Origin: Axinella damicornis
Taxonomy: Eukaryota; Porifera; Demospongiae; Axinellida; Axinellidae
Length of the DNA: 64,000 nucleotides
Assembly: GCA_963931865.1 (NCBI GenBank)
Contig: OZ007515.1
Span: 8,848,685-8,912,684, forward strand
Direction of reading: 5' to 3'
Position numbers and translations under genes: made by a program. Of the stretch, positions 23,097 through 35,300 are shown piece after piece. The stretch's first letter is position 1. Each line of letters opens with the position of its first letter. Below the pieces are notes generated by a model. It was given only the letters and a program-made list of their open reading frames with translations. It ran no database searches and had not been told where the DNA came from.

Positions 23097-24130
23097 GACC
23101 TGCAGAGTCCGCTATGGTATAGAGGATGCAAGGTGTGCTGTGACACTGCTGTCTTCTTTGGATGCTGACTGTCCAGAAGTCCATGTGTGCCTGCTCTCAT
23201 GCAGCTATACTGCGAACAGAATCTCAGACTGGTGCTATAGTTATTTTCTGAAATGTTCCGCTTGACCACATTAGAGCACTTCAAAGTAGCTAGCTACCAC
23301 TTTCCACATCCAAAGGAGCACACCTGGTGTCATGGTCATGTGACCTCATTAACCCATCATGATCAGTGTGATATTATACATGTACTCTCCAGTTCCACAG
23401 TACACCTGTAGCTAGCCATGCACAGAATCAGAGGTAAACACCATTTGTTGATAATCCAATAGCTACTGCTTGCGGAGTGAGCAATGGTGGCCGTGCTGAT
23501 GGAAAACAAAGTGCTCATATAGCTATACATGTACACATGTAGTTAACTGAGCATGGTGAATTTCTGATAAATTAGGTGAGCTATCCCTTCTACTCTGCAG
23601 CTAGTAGCTTCCTCTCTATGTCCTTCATGGACCCCATATGCACAAATTATTTCTGCCTTCCAAGGAAATAGTCAAGAGGTAGCTCTAGTAGCTACTCCAG
23701 TCACGACTGTCACGTCACGTACATATGCAGTAAATTTGCGATTGGGGACACAAATGTTATCGCCCCACTCCCAAAAATGAATGCACACAGAGGACTCCGT
23801 GAGCAGTGTGGCAAGGTTGTCGATTAATTCCGACAATCCATGGTGTAGCTAGCACCCAAGCAGCAGTCTTAGGAGTCACGGTATTGATTACATGTAGCTA
23901 TATATCTACATTGGATGTCCCCAAAGTCCATGTGCTAGCCTCGTTCCCAGGCGATCAAAAACTGGAGGTGCGGAAGGCCTGGGAACGAGGCTACCATGTG
24001 CATGTGCTGCACAATCATGTAGATATTAGCTAGTCATCATTCTAATAGCGTGTTGTGGTTTGCTGACGAAGAGCTGGGCGGGGCCAGAGAAAATTAAAGC
24101 TGGGCGGGTCTGCGAACGAGGCTAAGCTAA
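23097..24130. other. Intergenic upstream of the UGT gene
   Basis: No gene recognised. Contains a 58-bp TIR palindrome (23936–23993) and, at 23483–23525, a segment resembling the array half-module (GAGCAATGG…GGCC…AAAG…GCTCATAT). Confidence 0.5.
23936..23993. mobile_element. 58-bp minimal TIR-family palindrome
   Basis: TAGCCTCGTTCCCAGGC and GCCTGGGAACGAGGCTA surround about 24 bp. The direct repeat CCATGTGC flanks it (23928–23935 and 23994–24001). It is an almost bare pair of transposon ends. Confidence 0.8.
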
Positions 24131-24144
24131 GTCTACTCCGTATA
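24131..24144 (+). promoter_or_regulatory. Shared upstream block of the UGT paralogs
   Basis: GTCTACTCCGTATA occurs here, about 60 bp before the UGT start, and again at 26510–26523 upstream of the second UGT. Retention in otherwise diverged 5' sequence suggests a common ancestral promoter or 5'-UTR; function is inferred only. Confidence 0.3.
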
Positions 24145-24203
24145 CTACTTGCGTTCCTGGCTCTTTGGTTGGTTGTTTGAGGTGTGACTGTGTGGGTACC
24201 GCG

Positions 24204-25790
24204 ATGCATGTTTCCACAGTTGAGCAACATGTGGTTCTCATCGTGATCCTCTGCGCCCTTCCACTCGCAAGAACATCAGAGAATGGAGAAACAGAGGGCC
24301 GTTACCTGTCGGTTCTGATGTTGGCACCGCCGTTCTTTGGATTCCTGACACCCACCACAGCACTAGGAGAGGAACTGGTGCGAAGGGGACACAACGTGAC
24401 CCTTTGTACGCTAACTGTGCCATGGTCAGATGCACAGAGAAAGGCGGCTGAAAGGGCTGGAATGAATTTTTTAGGCGTTGCTGCTGGTGAGCGAGTATCC
24501 AGGTTTATGCAAATTGCTGGCAAGTCATACACAGAACAAAAGCAATTTATAGGAAGTTCCCCGATTTCCGTACCAATGAACGTGAAACGTGTTATTCAAG
24601 AAATGTCACAAACTGTTGCGCAGGCTGTGGACACTGAAGCAATAATAGAGTGGGATGTAATTATTGGTACGGAATTTCTTGCTCCGCTGTTGGCATGCCT
24701 CCATTGGAAATGGAAGATCCCTTCAGTTACACTAAGTGCGGTTATGCAATTTCAACCACATACTGTACCGCAGTGGCCCTTTCCAAGTTTACTTGGTAGG
24801 TCAGATAACTTATCTTTTACTGACAGGCTAACGAGTGGAATCTTGTCAGTTCTCTTTCCCATAGTATATGAACATATACTGGTCAGAGGAATAAGAAACA
24901 GTTTGCAAGATACTTGTGCTGGAGCCAGCTTGACTTACATATCAACTGCTCCTGGTGTGAATATTCCACAAATCGTACAAACTGTGATTGGGTTTGAGTT
25001 TCCGCGGACAATTTCTCCACTGACTGAGTACGTTGGACCAATCTTGTCAAGATCACCTGTGCCACTCAGTGAAGAGCTTGAGACCTGGCTGAAGGATAAG
25101 CCTGATTGTGGTGTTATTTATATCAGTATGGGGTCAATGTTTGCACTACCAGATGAGACATGGATAGAAATTGTGAATGGTATTAATGCAACAAAGTACA
25201 GTGTCGTATGGAGTTTGAGGAACCAGGATATTTTGGAAGGAATGGAATTAGACCCACACCGATTCTTCATCAGCAGCTGGACACCACAGTTCAGCATCCT
25301 GCAGCACAAGGCAATCAACATGGCCATCATGCATGGAGGAATAAATGGCATCAATGAGGCTCTTTATAACGGTGTCCCTGTAATTGTGTTACCACTTCTT
25401 GCTGACCAAGGTGCCAATGCAGGTAGACTACAGCACCACGGACTGGGAATTCATTTGGAGCAGCAAACGCTAACATCTGAGAGAATTAAAGAGAGTATTA
25501 ATCGTATTGAATCCGAGAATTATCATGAGAAAGCCACAAGCATTCGTAAGATGTTTCTCCACGCAGGAGGGGCTGAGAGGGCTGCAGATCTGGTGGAGTT
25601 CTATGAGGAGGTCGGGTATGAGTACCTAGTTCCAGCCTATGCCAAGTATGAGTGGAGCTGGGTGCAGTACTACAATGTGGATGTGTATGCCCTGCTGCTC
25701 TGCACTACATTGTTGTGCATGTACTGTACCATGAGGCTTTGTTCCTGTGTGTGCGGGAGATGTGTAGGCAGGAAAGTAAAGAATGATTGA
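24204..25790 (+). CDS. UDP-glycosyltransferase (UGT family), full length, single exon
   Basis: The family transfers a sugar from a UDP-sugar to small lipophilic acceptors in the ER membrane. The protein has 528 residues from the ATG at 24204, chosen because the paralog keeps the same context (GGGTACCGCGATG); an in-frame ATG at 24165 adds 13 residues. A signal peptide spans about residues 9–24 (LIVILCALPLARTS). The donor-binding signature runs from about residue 359 (SWTPQFSILQH) through MHGGINGINEAL, GVPVIVLPLLADQGANA. A transmembrane segment (about 492–515) and short basic tail (RKVKND) end it, as in animal UGTs. The position normally holding the catalytic base in a GH-L-TP motif reads GFLTP (Phe 47), whereas the truncated paralog has GHLTP. 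It may therefore be catalytically altered. The substrate cannot be predicted. Confidence 0.9.
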   Translation: MHVSTVEQHVVLIVILCALPLARTSENGETEGRYLSVLMLAPPFFGFLTPTTALGEELVRRGHNVTLCTLTVPWSDAQRKAAERAGMNFLGVAAGERVSRFMQIAGKSYTEQKQFIGSSPISVPMNVKRVIQEMSQTVAQAVDTEAIIEWDVIIGTEFLAPLLACLHWKWKIPSVTLSAVMQFQPHTVPQWPFPSLLGRSDNLSFTDRLTSGILSVLFPIVYEHILVRGIRNSLQDTCAGASLTYISTAPGVNIPQIVQTVIGFEFPRTISPLTEYVGPILSRSPVPLSEELETWLKDKPDCGVIYISMGSMFALPDETWIEIVNGINATKYSVVWSLRNQDILEGMELDPHRFFISSWTPQFSILQHKAINMAIMHGGINGINEALYNGVPVIVLPLLADQGANAGRLQHHGLGIHLEQQTLTSERIKESINRIESENYHEKATSIRKMFLHAGGAERAADLVEFYEEVGYEYLVPAYAKYEWSWVQYYNVDVYALLLCTTLLCMYCTMRLCSCVCGRCVGRKVKND

Positions 25791-26033
25791 TATACATTGT
25801 TGTTGTACAGTTTTCTATTTTGGTGTAGCTTGTAGCTATACGTGAGCCCGGCCCCCGGACACATTGGAGACCAGTTACATCTGACTCAGTTTGTAGAGAG
25901 GTATAGGTTGTCTTCTTCTCAGAGGTTCAAATGTATAGAAGTGCGTGTACTTAGAAATTACAAACTCTCTGGGGCCTAGAAAATTGTCCTTTGTAGAGAG
26001 ATCTACATTATAGGGTGATTCTGTATGTACCGT

Positions 26034-26165
26034 TCCTGGGATTACATCATCATTTATACATCATCAGTTCTATAGCCAGTTCTAATTCTGTGGAGTAGTA
26101 TACCATTCACTGCATGTTTCATAAATTAGTGGTTCGTTCATGCGGGTGATGATGTATTCCCAGGA
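26034..26165. repeat. Foldback, 19-bp arms
   Basis: TCCTGGGATTACATCATCA (26034–26052) pairs with TGATGATGTATTCCCAGGA (26147–26165) with one mismatch. Probably a miniature transposon. Confidence 0.6.
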
Positions 26166-26208
26166 TTGCAAAAGACATAGCTAGCTAATTACACAGGATT
26201 TACGACGT

Positions 26209-26333
26209 GGATATTGGTCCGGCAGGCAGTAAATACTTTAGGTATATATACCGGGAATGCGCGCACATCTAGAATCGGCCCTGACCCTAATATACCCTAA
26301 CCCATTGCCCTACTTCCTGCTGGACCAATATCC
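26209..26333. repeat. Foldback, 23-bp arms
   Basis: GGATATTGGTCCGGCAGGCA… at 26209–26231 pairs with …TGCTGGACCAATATCC at 26311–26333, with two mismatches. Probably a miniature transposon. Confidence 0.55.
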
Positions 26334-26763
26334 GCTTTGGAGGATTTAACCCCAGAGTGGTTAGCTAGCGGCTTTGCATGGTTGCAGACAAGCTGGAGAC
26401 AGTATAATATATAGCTAGTTAGTTTACTTTTTGGGGCTCAGAAAATTCACATCAAGCTAGCAGGCCCCGCCCAGTTTTTCGGCGCTTTCGTCTCGCGTGG
26501 CGCATGGCAGTCTACTCCGTATAGTGATAAGTGATTTATGGAAAATGGCGACCATGACTCAATGAGTTGCTGTCTCTCTGGGGTGTCTTGACTGCCTCAG
26601 CTCCAGAAATTCCGACTTGATGTTGTCTCTCTTGTCCCTCTCGTTCTCGTCCATGTGCGTCCAGTTTGATGGTGATAATTTGTGACATCTAGAGCCGGAG
26701 TCTGACCTCGTTGAGCTCTACTGCTAGACGTTCACACATGGCAGTACAAATGCCCCGCACTGG

Positions 26764-26950
26764 GAGTGTCTTCTGTCATGGTGGGAAGGGTAGCCCCTCT
26801 GGTGCTCGTTGCCGACAGTACTGCTCTGGGTGTTTGGACTTACCTTAATTGCAAGGGTTCTGCTAGAGGAGTACACGTGGCAGTGCTCATGCTCGAGTGT
26901 CTTCTGTCACGGTGGGAAGGGTAGCCCCTCTGGTGCTCTTTGCCGACGGT
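26764..26950. repeat. Local direct duplication upstream of UGT paralog 2
   Basis: GAGTGTCTTCTGTCAYGGTG through GGGTAGCCCCTCTGGTGCTC and TTGCCGACRGT occurs twice, 131 bp apart (from about 26764 and 26895). It adds non-homologous N-terminal residues if translation is taken from the long upstream frame, so I place the true start at 27172. Confidence 0.6.
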
Positions 26951-27171
26951 CCTCTTCAACGGTACACCGCTCTATCTACTATCAAACTCTTCTCTCTGTT
27001 TTGTGCTATCATTTGGACTCATTAGTGTGCTTATTTGTTGTGTTCATGTTCCATCCTGTAACCCAGGGCAATGAAAATCAATCAAGTATACTACTAGCCT
27101 TTCCTTACCCTTGCCTTCTCTTGGTTGATTGCGAATCAGGCTTGCCTCTTGAGGTGTGCGTGGGTACCGCG

Positions 27172-28215
27172 ATGTATGTTTCCACGGTTGACAAACGTGT
27201 GGTTCTCATCGTGATCCTCTGCGCCCTTCCACTCGCAAGAACATCAGAGAATCCGGGAGAAACAGAGGGGCGTTTCCTGTCGGTTCTGATGTTGGCACCG
27301 CCATTATTGGGACATCTGACACCCGCCACAGCACTAGGAGAAGAACTGGTGCGAAGGGGACACAACGTGACCCTTTGTACTTTAACTGTGCCATGGTCAG
27401 ATGCACAGAGAAAGGTGACTGAAAGGGCTGGAATGAATTTTTTAGGTGTTGCTGCTGGTAAGCAAATATCCAGGTTTATGCAAATTGTTGGCAAGTCATA
27501 CACAGAACAAAAGCAATTTATAGGAAGTTCCCCGATTTCCATACCAATCAACGTGAACCGTGTTCTTCAAGAACTGTCGCAAACTGTTGCGCAGGCTGTG
27601 GACACCGAAGCAATAACAGAGTGGGACGTCATTATTGGTACGGAATTTCTTTCGTCGCTGTTGGCATGCCTCCATTGGAAATGGAATATTCCTTCAGTTA
27701 CACTAAGTACAAATATGCAATTCCAACCCCATACTCTACCGCAGTGGCCCTTTCCGAGTTTACTTGGCAGTATTCAGTCAGATAACTTATATTTTAGTGA
27801 CAGACTGATGAGTGGAATCTTGTCAGTTCTCTTTCCCTTAGCATTTGAACATATACTGGTAAGAGGGATAAGAAGCAATTTGCAAGATACTTGTGCTGGA
27901 GCCAGCTTGACTTACATATCAACTGCTCCTGGTGTGAATATTCCACAAATCGTACCAACTGTGATTGGGTTTGAGTTTCCTCGGACGATTTCTCCACTGA
28001 CTGAGTACGTTGGACCAATCTTGTCAAGATCACCTGTGCCACTCAGTGAAGAGCTTGAGAACTGGCTGAAGGATAAGCCTGATCGTGGTGTTATTTATAT
28101 CAGTATGGGGTCAGTGTTTGCACAACCAGACGAGACATGGATAGAAATTGTGAATGGTATTAAAGGTAATCTGCCAGTTCACTGGCTGCACGTAGCTATG
28201 TCAGTTAACAATTGA
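27172..28215 (+). pseudogene. UGT paralog 2, lacks its C-terminal half
   Basis: Very similar to the UGT at 24204 in DNA and protein from the ATG (same GGGTACCGCGATG context) through WIEIVNGI. It keeps the signal peptide, the acceptor-side domain and GHLTPATAL, with the expected catalytic histidine at residue 48. Homology stops at 28165, where AAAG|GTAATC forms a plausible splice donor; the frame then reads about 16 unrelated residues to a stop. No exon with the UDP-sugar signature (WTPQ…HGG…DQ) is found in the next 3 kb or elsewhere in the window. It is either a truncated duplicate or a gene whose last exon was lost; a remote third exon is unlikely because an opposite-strand gene follows. Confidence 0.8.
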
Positions 28216-28492
28216 CTCATGTTCGGGCTATGAAGTAAATGCACTCATGTAGTCCTCATGTGGAAAGTTGTCCCATCCATTGTCACTGTTTCACAGTCTT
28301 ATAATAATTCGTCCGTCACTGAACAGCAATGCATTCAACTAGCTAGCTATAGAATTTTCTGGCTTTATTACTACTTGGCCATGGAGAGGTTGATGCCTTG
28401 TGTGAAGTTAGCTGAATATTGATACACATGGAGTGAGGAGACATATATAGTGGTTCACACACAGGTTTACATGTATACCTCAATTAGCATGT

Positions 28493-28521
<29 letters not shown>
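28493..28521 (+). repeat. Poly(G), 29
   Basis: Homopolymer downstream of the truncated UGT. Confidence 0.9.
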
Positions 28522-28523
<2 letters not shown>

Positions 28524-28599
28524 ACACAAATATCATATAGGTGCTTGCCATATGCATGCCAGATTGGGGTATATACAACTATTATATCAGCTAAAACAG

Positions 28600-28646
28600 T
28601 AGTCTCGTGCCCAGACCCTAGCGAGGGAGGTCTGGGCACGAGACTA
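28600..28646. mobile_element. 47-bp minimal TIR-family palindrome
   Basis: TAGTCTCGTGCCCAGACC and GGTCTGGGCACGAGACTA are separated by 11 bp. Flanks CTAAAACAG (28591–28599) and CTGAAACAG (28647–28655) form a 9-bp duplication with one mismatch. Confidence 0.85.
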
Positions 28647-29310
28647 CTGAAACAGCTGCATGTATGCATGTAGTTTCACTCAGGCATTTTGACGAGCGAT
28701 TGCAAGTTCAAACGAACTGTAACATTGCAGATCTACATGCAATGGATGTTATAATTATCACTAATGGCATATACTGTTACAGAATGCACAATCACAAAAC
28801 AAATAAACCTCTACAAATCAATTAAATCAGGGGCCAAAAATCTAATATCACATGACATTGTAATAACTGATTTAGGTCTGTACTGGCCTATACAGACCAG
28901 GGAAAAACCCCATGCAGAGGATGAAAAAAGTTCTACATGGGGGAAAAACCCAAATGGAAACTGGCAGTATAGTACAATAGCTAAGGGTTAGGGCTACAGA
29001 ACATATGGTACATAAAACAAAAAAAAAACTACACAGCAAATACACATGTATAGCTACGATGTGGTTGGGTCGATCGGATGATACACATGTTAGCAACAGT
29101 TCACAGAGCAAAGTGAAAGCTTTAGGATTCACAAACACCAAGCAATCATACAATAGCAAACACAAATAGGCAAAATAACACACCAAATATGTGGGAAGGG
29201 TACAAACTCACACAACAACACACAAATGATGTATGCAGCTCACTGTTCAGAAATTCGGACACTTGCTGGTTTAAATATTAATACTGACCATGCATTTCTA
29301 TGCATGGTAT

Positions 29311-32300
29311 TCAAACTTCTGAAGAACACTTGCTGGTGCTGATATCACCAGCAAGGGTAGAGAGTTCAATGTCACATAACACCTCCACAAGAGTGGCCCA
29401 GGTCACTGGCTGCTTGCCTCTTCCAGTCAGCCACTGCTGGAGGATTTCTGTGTTGATACGTTCTATGCTCTCTCTGTTCTCATGGACAATGTTATCGACT
29501 CTGGCTCCCGAGTCATCTTCTAGTAGAATAGTGCCAAATGTCTTGTACTTTGTGCCTATCTCTTGAGGGACATTGATTCTCTTCTCTTGGCCAGGGAAGT
29601 TGAGCAGCTCATGCAGGGTGGGGGTGTTGCTTGCTGCATGACCATGAGAATGATGGGAGTTACAATTACACAGTTAGTTCTAAAGAGTATAAACTATGTA
29701 ATTACTCTCAACTTATTGATCACTGCACGGTGGATAGAGAGGGAGGGGGTTAGGGAGTACTATAGTACGAGTGAACTTTGAATTCTAAGTTAGTGTTTGC
29801 AGTACCATATAGCGGGTTATTTTCGTGGGTGGAAATTTTTTTGAAATGGTCATCAGAATTATTTTTTGCGGTTCTAATTTTTGTGGCACCCGCCTTCGTG
29901 TTATTGTTGCGGATGACGTAATATGAAAAATTAGTACACATGGTTTGATGGCTGAAGTTTCAACGGCATTGCGCTTCAATAGCGTGAGACGCTACTTCGT
30001 ATGCTAATGCGAGAATGGCAACCATGTTGTTCCATTTGATGTGGTAAGAGTTACTGGCCTCATTTTTCGTCGCTTACGTCCAATTCTACTTTATCAATCA
30101 CAACACGACGGACAGCTGGTGATCGAGGATCCTGTCGATCGAGGACACACTGTCAACAGGACGCAGTCACGCAGGTAGCTACGAACAGCCGTACAGTGTA
30201 CTTGAACGACGGCACCTACGCATTGTACAGCACAATTATGGGTTGAAAAATTAGTGGGTGGAAAATTTCGTGACTTTCTGGTGAGTCACAAAAATAACGA
30301 AAATTGGCACTCCACGAAAATAACCCGCTATACGGTATAAATGGGTGGCTTATCCTAAGAGGGTCATGCATGGTCACATATTGTAACAACAAAGAAACAA
30401 CAAGCTACAGGCTGACTCACAACGCTGAAAGTCATCCTGCGTAATGTCATCTGTTGTCTCTCCCACTTGCACCCTCTCTGGGGTCACAGCTGGTTGGGAT
30501 GGGGCTACAGCAAAGCAAAATATAAACAACGACAAGTGATTAGTATCGAGGTGACTCTCATACACATTCACCAAACTTGGCGCTACACATTTTCAGAGTT
30601 ATTTTCCATATACAATGTCAACAAGTTTGTATTTACTACTCACAGGATTGCTAGTTTGAATTGTAAACCATTATACCATCCAGCAACATTTCGAGGCCCT
30701 AACCTCACACTTTCTCATTGAGTGCACGGGCAAATGGAAGAGATTGTTACTTCAACTGCACACATTTCTAACCAGTCTAACAAAATCTGGATCAACAACT
30801 CTGTAGAGTATATATGGTCAATGCTAGGATGGATACATAATAATTCTCTGTGAACTATCTCACCTTCTAGCAACTTTTCCAGCACCTGGCCACGCACTTG
30901 CTCATCCAGAGAGTGTTTTTCACTAAAGAGTTCTCTCAGCAGTTCCCTGCTTGTGGTAGTTTGGGGATCAAACAACAGGAGATCCTTCATTGGAAATGGG
31001 TTTCTTCCTCTGTTGTCTAGAACATTGTATGCCCCTTTAACTGTTGCAACAGCAATTTCAGTGAGAGAGTAATATTTAAGGCCTTCGGTGTTATCAATGA
31101 AGGGGTACTTGATATCAGCAGGATGAATGAAGGACTCAGACATTTTCGTTGCTTTACAGAGTTCATCTTTTGTTCCTATGACTTTCTGGATGATTTCTGA
31201 ACGCAACTGTGCACATTTAGCTTCCTCACCTTTAGGGCAGCGCATCATTACAATCACTGATTGATTCAACAAACCCACCTCAACAACTGTTTCAAATGGT
31301 ACCCTGTTGAGCCATCCAATCCCATGCTTCCACACTGAACACCGTCGATGAAGAACAAGTGAGTCTTCATGGAAGTCACCTGGGTGCAGCTGCAGTGCAA
31401 AGGAGAAAGCTAAGCGCAGGATGAGCACATGAAGGAACTGTGTTGTAAGGAATTGGTCATGCTGGCTGCATCGGTACAGCCAGCCACATTGTGAAATCAT
31501 GACATCATCTTGTTCCCATACTTGCAAGGGATTCTCAACACTAACTAAAGCTGGGAAGAAGTAGTATTCTTCTGAAGGGTTTTGGGGCATTTTCTCATGC
31601 ACAATCTCATCTTTGAGGAGCTCTAAAGTTTCATGATCATCAACTTTGAAGCAGAATTCTAAATGGGTAAGGAATTTTGCAATCATCTGTGGATTATAAT
31701 CCGGAAATTCACTTTTCAACAGAAGTAAAGGAACCACTCCAGTGCTTGTGGAAAGATCCTTCTTGTGCTGACTAAACTCTTTGGGGGCAAAGATGGCTCC
31801 ATTAATCTCACCCAATAATACTTGCTTCTGAAGGATTACCCAAGAACCTTCATTGCCGACACTGTCTGCAACTAAGAAGAGGAGGCCCTTATCACTCAGA
31901 GTTGAGATGAGAGGGATTAAACCGTCAGGATTCTGTGGGAGGAGTGCATCGGATTCCTGGATGGTGGTTGTTATATCTGAAACAGTGCATGCAACTTTGC
32001 CTGGGAACTTTTCCAACAGGAAGGAATACAGCACGTGGCAGTGCAAGTCAACATCAGCTGTCTTTCGCAACTCAACACAGGCTTTGTTCACTAAGGAACA
32101 GAAGAGTCGTAATTCACTCGAAGCAGGGTCTCGACAGTCAAGAGCAACTTGGCCAGCAAAGTAAAAGGAGGTTGGTAAGCATTTGAGTAAAGCAGACACT
32201 TGGGACATGTTCTCTTGAACACTTCCACCCCTGGCCTTCACTTTGTCTGCATGACTGCCAACCAGAATCACCTGAGGAGGTGCACTAGCCTGTGCTGCAT

Positions 32301-35300
32301 GGTTGTTGATGAAGGACCACCAGTAACGCAGTGTTTCACTGATCTTCTCTTCACTTTCACTCATGTTGACAACAATGATGAAAGCTGGTGGAGTTGAGAT
32401 TACTGTAGTCTGTATGACAGCAGCATGACTAGTGTAATATTCAATCTGGCCTGCTAGGTCATAAAGCACCGTGTTTCCAAATGTTCTGCTCCGGAATGTA
32501 GTGGGAATGATACCAGCAGTATGGGGTTGGACATTCTTAACCCTCCTTAACACTTTGGGAACAATCTTCCAGAAAATGTTGGCTTCTTTGCAGATGGCTT
32601 TGACTAGGGTGCTTTTTCCAGTCTCAGGGTTCCCAACAATAAACAGGTTAATGTAAGTTTGTACTGAATGCTTTGTCTTGCATTCTGTGAAATGAGAGAT
32701 TGCTTGTATGAGCTCATAGTTTGTTGTAAGTTCTATGGGTGTCTGGCCTGCACTGTTGACAGACAACTGGTCAGCAGAGATGATCAAATTCTTAGCAACT
32801 TTTACCATCTCTGGATGTGTTTGTCCATGGATGCAGGCAAGATGCAGGGCTGTGTTACCAGCTTGGTCATGTAGACTAAGATCACATTTTGCATACTGAA
32901 GGAGAGCAACGGCTACAGACGGTTTACCGTGCTTTATGGTTGCAAGAAGTGGAGTCAAATGATACTTGTTCAGAATGTTTGGATCACACTTTTGATCAGT
33001 GACAAGGTACCTAATTATAGCCACATCGCCCCACTGCAGGCATGCAATGTGAAGTAGGTAGTCTCCATCTTCATTGAGTGGGATCTCCTGAGCAGTCTCA
33101 CCTTTCTTGTTGGGAATGTGGGTGCTGCATTTCCTTTCAATGAGAAGTTTAACAATAGCCAATGCTTTTCTATGGCAAGCAAGAAGCAGTGGAGTATTGC
33201 CCCTTTCATCTGTAATGCTGAGGTCACATTCTCTGCTGCCAACAAGAAGATTGACCATATCCAGGTTACCATGTCCTATAGCAATATGAAGAGGAGTTTC
33301 ACCCTCTCTGTTCTGGGTGTTTAACTGACATTTTTGATCAGCAATAAGGAATTCAACTGTGGAGTGGTGACCATGCTTGCATGCTGTGTGCAGTGGGGTA
33401 TTGCCTCTTTCATTTGGAACGTTGAGGTCACAGTCTTTCCTGCTTACAAGAATCTTGATGACATCCAGGTTACCATGTTCAGAAGAAGCGTTAAGAGGTG
33501 TGTTACTAGAGGTATTTTGAACATTTGGATTGTATGTTTGATCAGTGATGAGGTACCTGACAATATCTACATTGCCCCACCGACATGCAATATGAAGTAG
33601 ACAGTCTCCATCCTCATTAAGTGGGATGACCTCTGCAGTTTCACCTTCCTTGTTGGGAATATTGGTGCTACTTTTCCTGTCAAGGAGGAGTCTAATAATC
33701 CTTAGTGCTTTTGTGTGGCAAGCAATGTGTAAAGGTGTGTTCATTTCACAATTTTTGGAGTTTAACTTGCATCTTTGATCAGCAACAAGATATTCAACTG
33801 TGGAATGGCGACCATGCTGGCAGGCTGTGTGCAGTGGCGTGTTGCCTTTTTCATCAGACACGTTGAGATCACATTCTTCCCTGCCTATAAGAGCTTTGAT
33901 AGTGTCCAGGTAACCTTGTTCAGAAGCAATGTGAAGAGGAGTTCCGCCCTCTCTATTTTTCGCATTCAATTGACATCTCTGATCAGCAACAAGTAACTCA
34001 ACTACAGAATGGTGACCATACTTGCAGGCTGTGTGCAATGCAGTGTTGCCGTTTTCATGAGACACATTGGGATCACAATCTTCACTGCTCATAAGAGATT
34101 TGACAGTGTCCAGGTCACCATGTTCAGAAGCAATATGAAGAGGAGTTTCACCCTCTCTATTTTTCGCATTCAATTGACATCTCTGATCAGCAACAAGTAA
34201 CTCAACTACAGAATGGTGACCATACTTGCAGGCAGTGTGCAATGCAGTGTTGCCGTTTTCATGAGACACATTGGGATCACAATCTACACAGCTCATAAGA
34301 GATTTGACAGTGTCCAGGTCACCATGTTCAGAAGCAATATGAAGAGGAGTTTCACCCTCTCTGTTCTGGGTGTTTAACTGACATCTTTGATCAGCAACAA
34401 GGGATTCAACTGTGGAGTGGTGACCATGCTTGCAGGCTGTGTGCAGTGGGGTATTGCCTCTTTCATTTGGAATGTTGAGGTCACAGTCTTTCCTGCTTAC
34501 AAGAATCTTGATGACATCCAGGTTACCATGTTCAGAAGAAGCGTTAAGAGGTGTGTTACTAGAGGCATTTTGAACATTTGGATTGCATGTTTGATCAGTG
34601 ATGAGGTACCTGACAATATCTACATTGCCCCACCGACATGCAATGTGAAGCAGGTGGTCTTCATCCTCATTAAGTGGGATGACCTCTGCAGTTTCACCTT
34701 CCTTGTTGGGAATATTGGTGCTACATTTCCTGTCAAGGAGGAGTCTAATAATCCTTAGTGCTTTTGTGTGGCAAGCAATGTGTAAAGGTGTGTTCATTTC
34801 ACAATTTTTGGAGTTTAACTTGCATCTTTGATCAGCAACAAGATATTATTCAACTGTGGAATGGTGACCATGCTCGCAGGCTGTGTGCAGTGGTGTGTTG
34901 CCTTTTTCATCAGACACGTTGAGATCACATTCTTCCTTGCCTATAAGAGCTTTGATAGTGTCCAGGTAACCTTGTTCAGAAGCAATGTGAAGAGGAGTTT
35001 CACTCTTTTGATTTTCAGAGTTTATCCGACATCTCTGGTCTGTAGTAAGCAGTTGAACCACGAAATGGTGACCATACCTGCAGGCTATGTGCAATGCTGT
35101 ATTATCAGCTTCATTTGGAACATTGAGGTCACATTCTTTCATGCCTAAAAGGATCTTGATAGTGTTAAGACGACCATATTTAGAGGCAAGATGAAGAGGA
35201 GTTTCACCCTCTCTGTTCTGAGTGTTTAACTGACATTTCAGATCTGATTCAGCAGTAAGGAATTCAACTACAGCTGGGTAGTGACCATATTTTGCGGCTA

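Larger units (their letters stand above)
25791..26763. other. Spacer between UGT paralogs with two foldbacks
   Basis: No gene. Two inverted repeats: 26034–26165 (TCCTGGGATTACATCATCA against its near complement) and 26209–26333 (GGATATTGGTCCGGCAGGCA against its near complement). Both are likely small MITE relics. The sequence at 26463–26523 carries a CCCCGCCCAG box and the GTCTACTCCGTATA block shared with the first UGT. Confidence 0.55.
28216..29310. other. Intergenic between UGT paralog 2 and the ANK–Roc–COR gene
   Basis: No gene recognised. Contains a 29-base poly(G) run (28493–28521), a 47-bp TIR palindrome (28600–28646) and AC/A-rich sequence. The 3' end of the minus-strand ANK–Roc–COR–Death gene lies at 29311. 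Confidence 0.55.

Noticed and set aside
26809..27171. Extended N-terminus of UGT paralog 2
   Set aside because: The upstream part contains a local DNA duplication and has no match in the first UGT; the conserved ATG context is at 27172.
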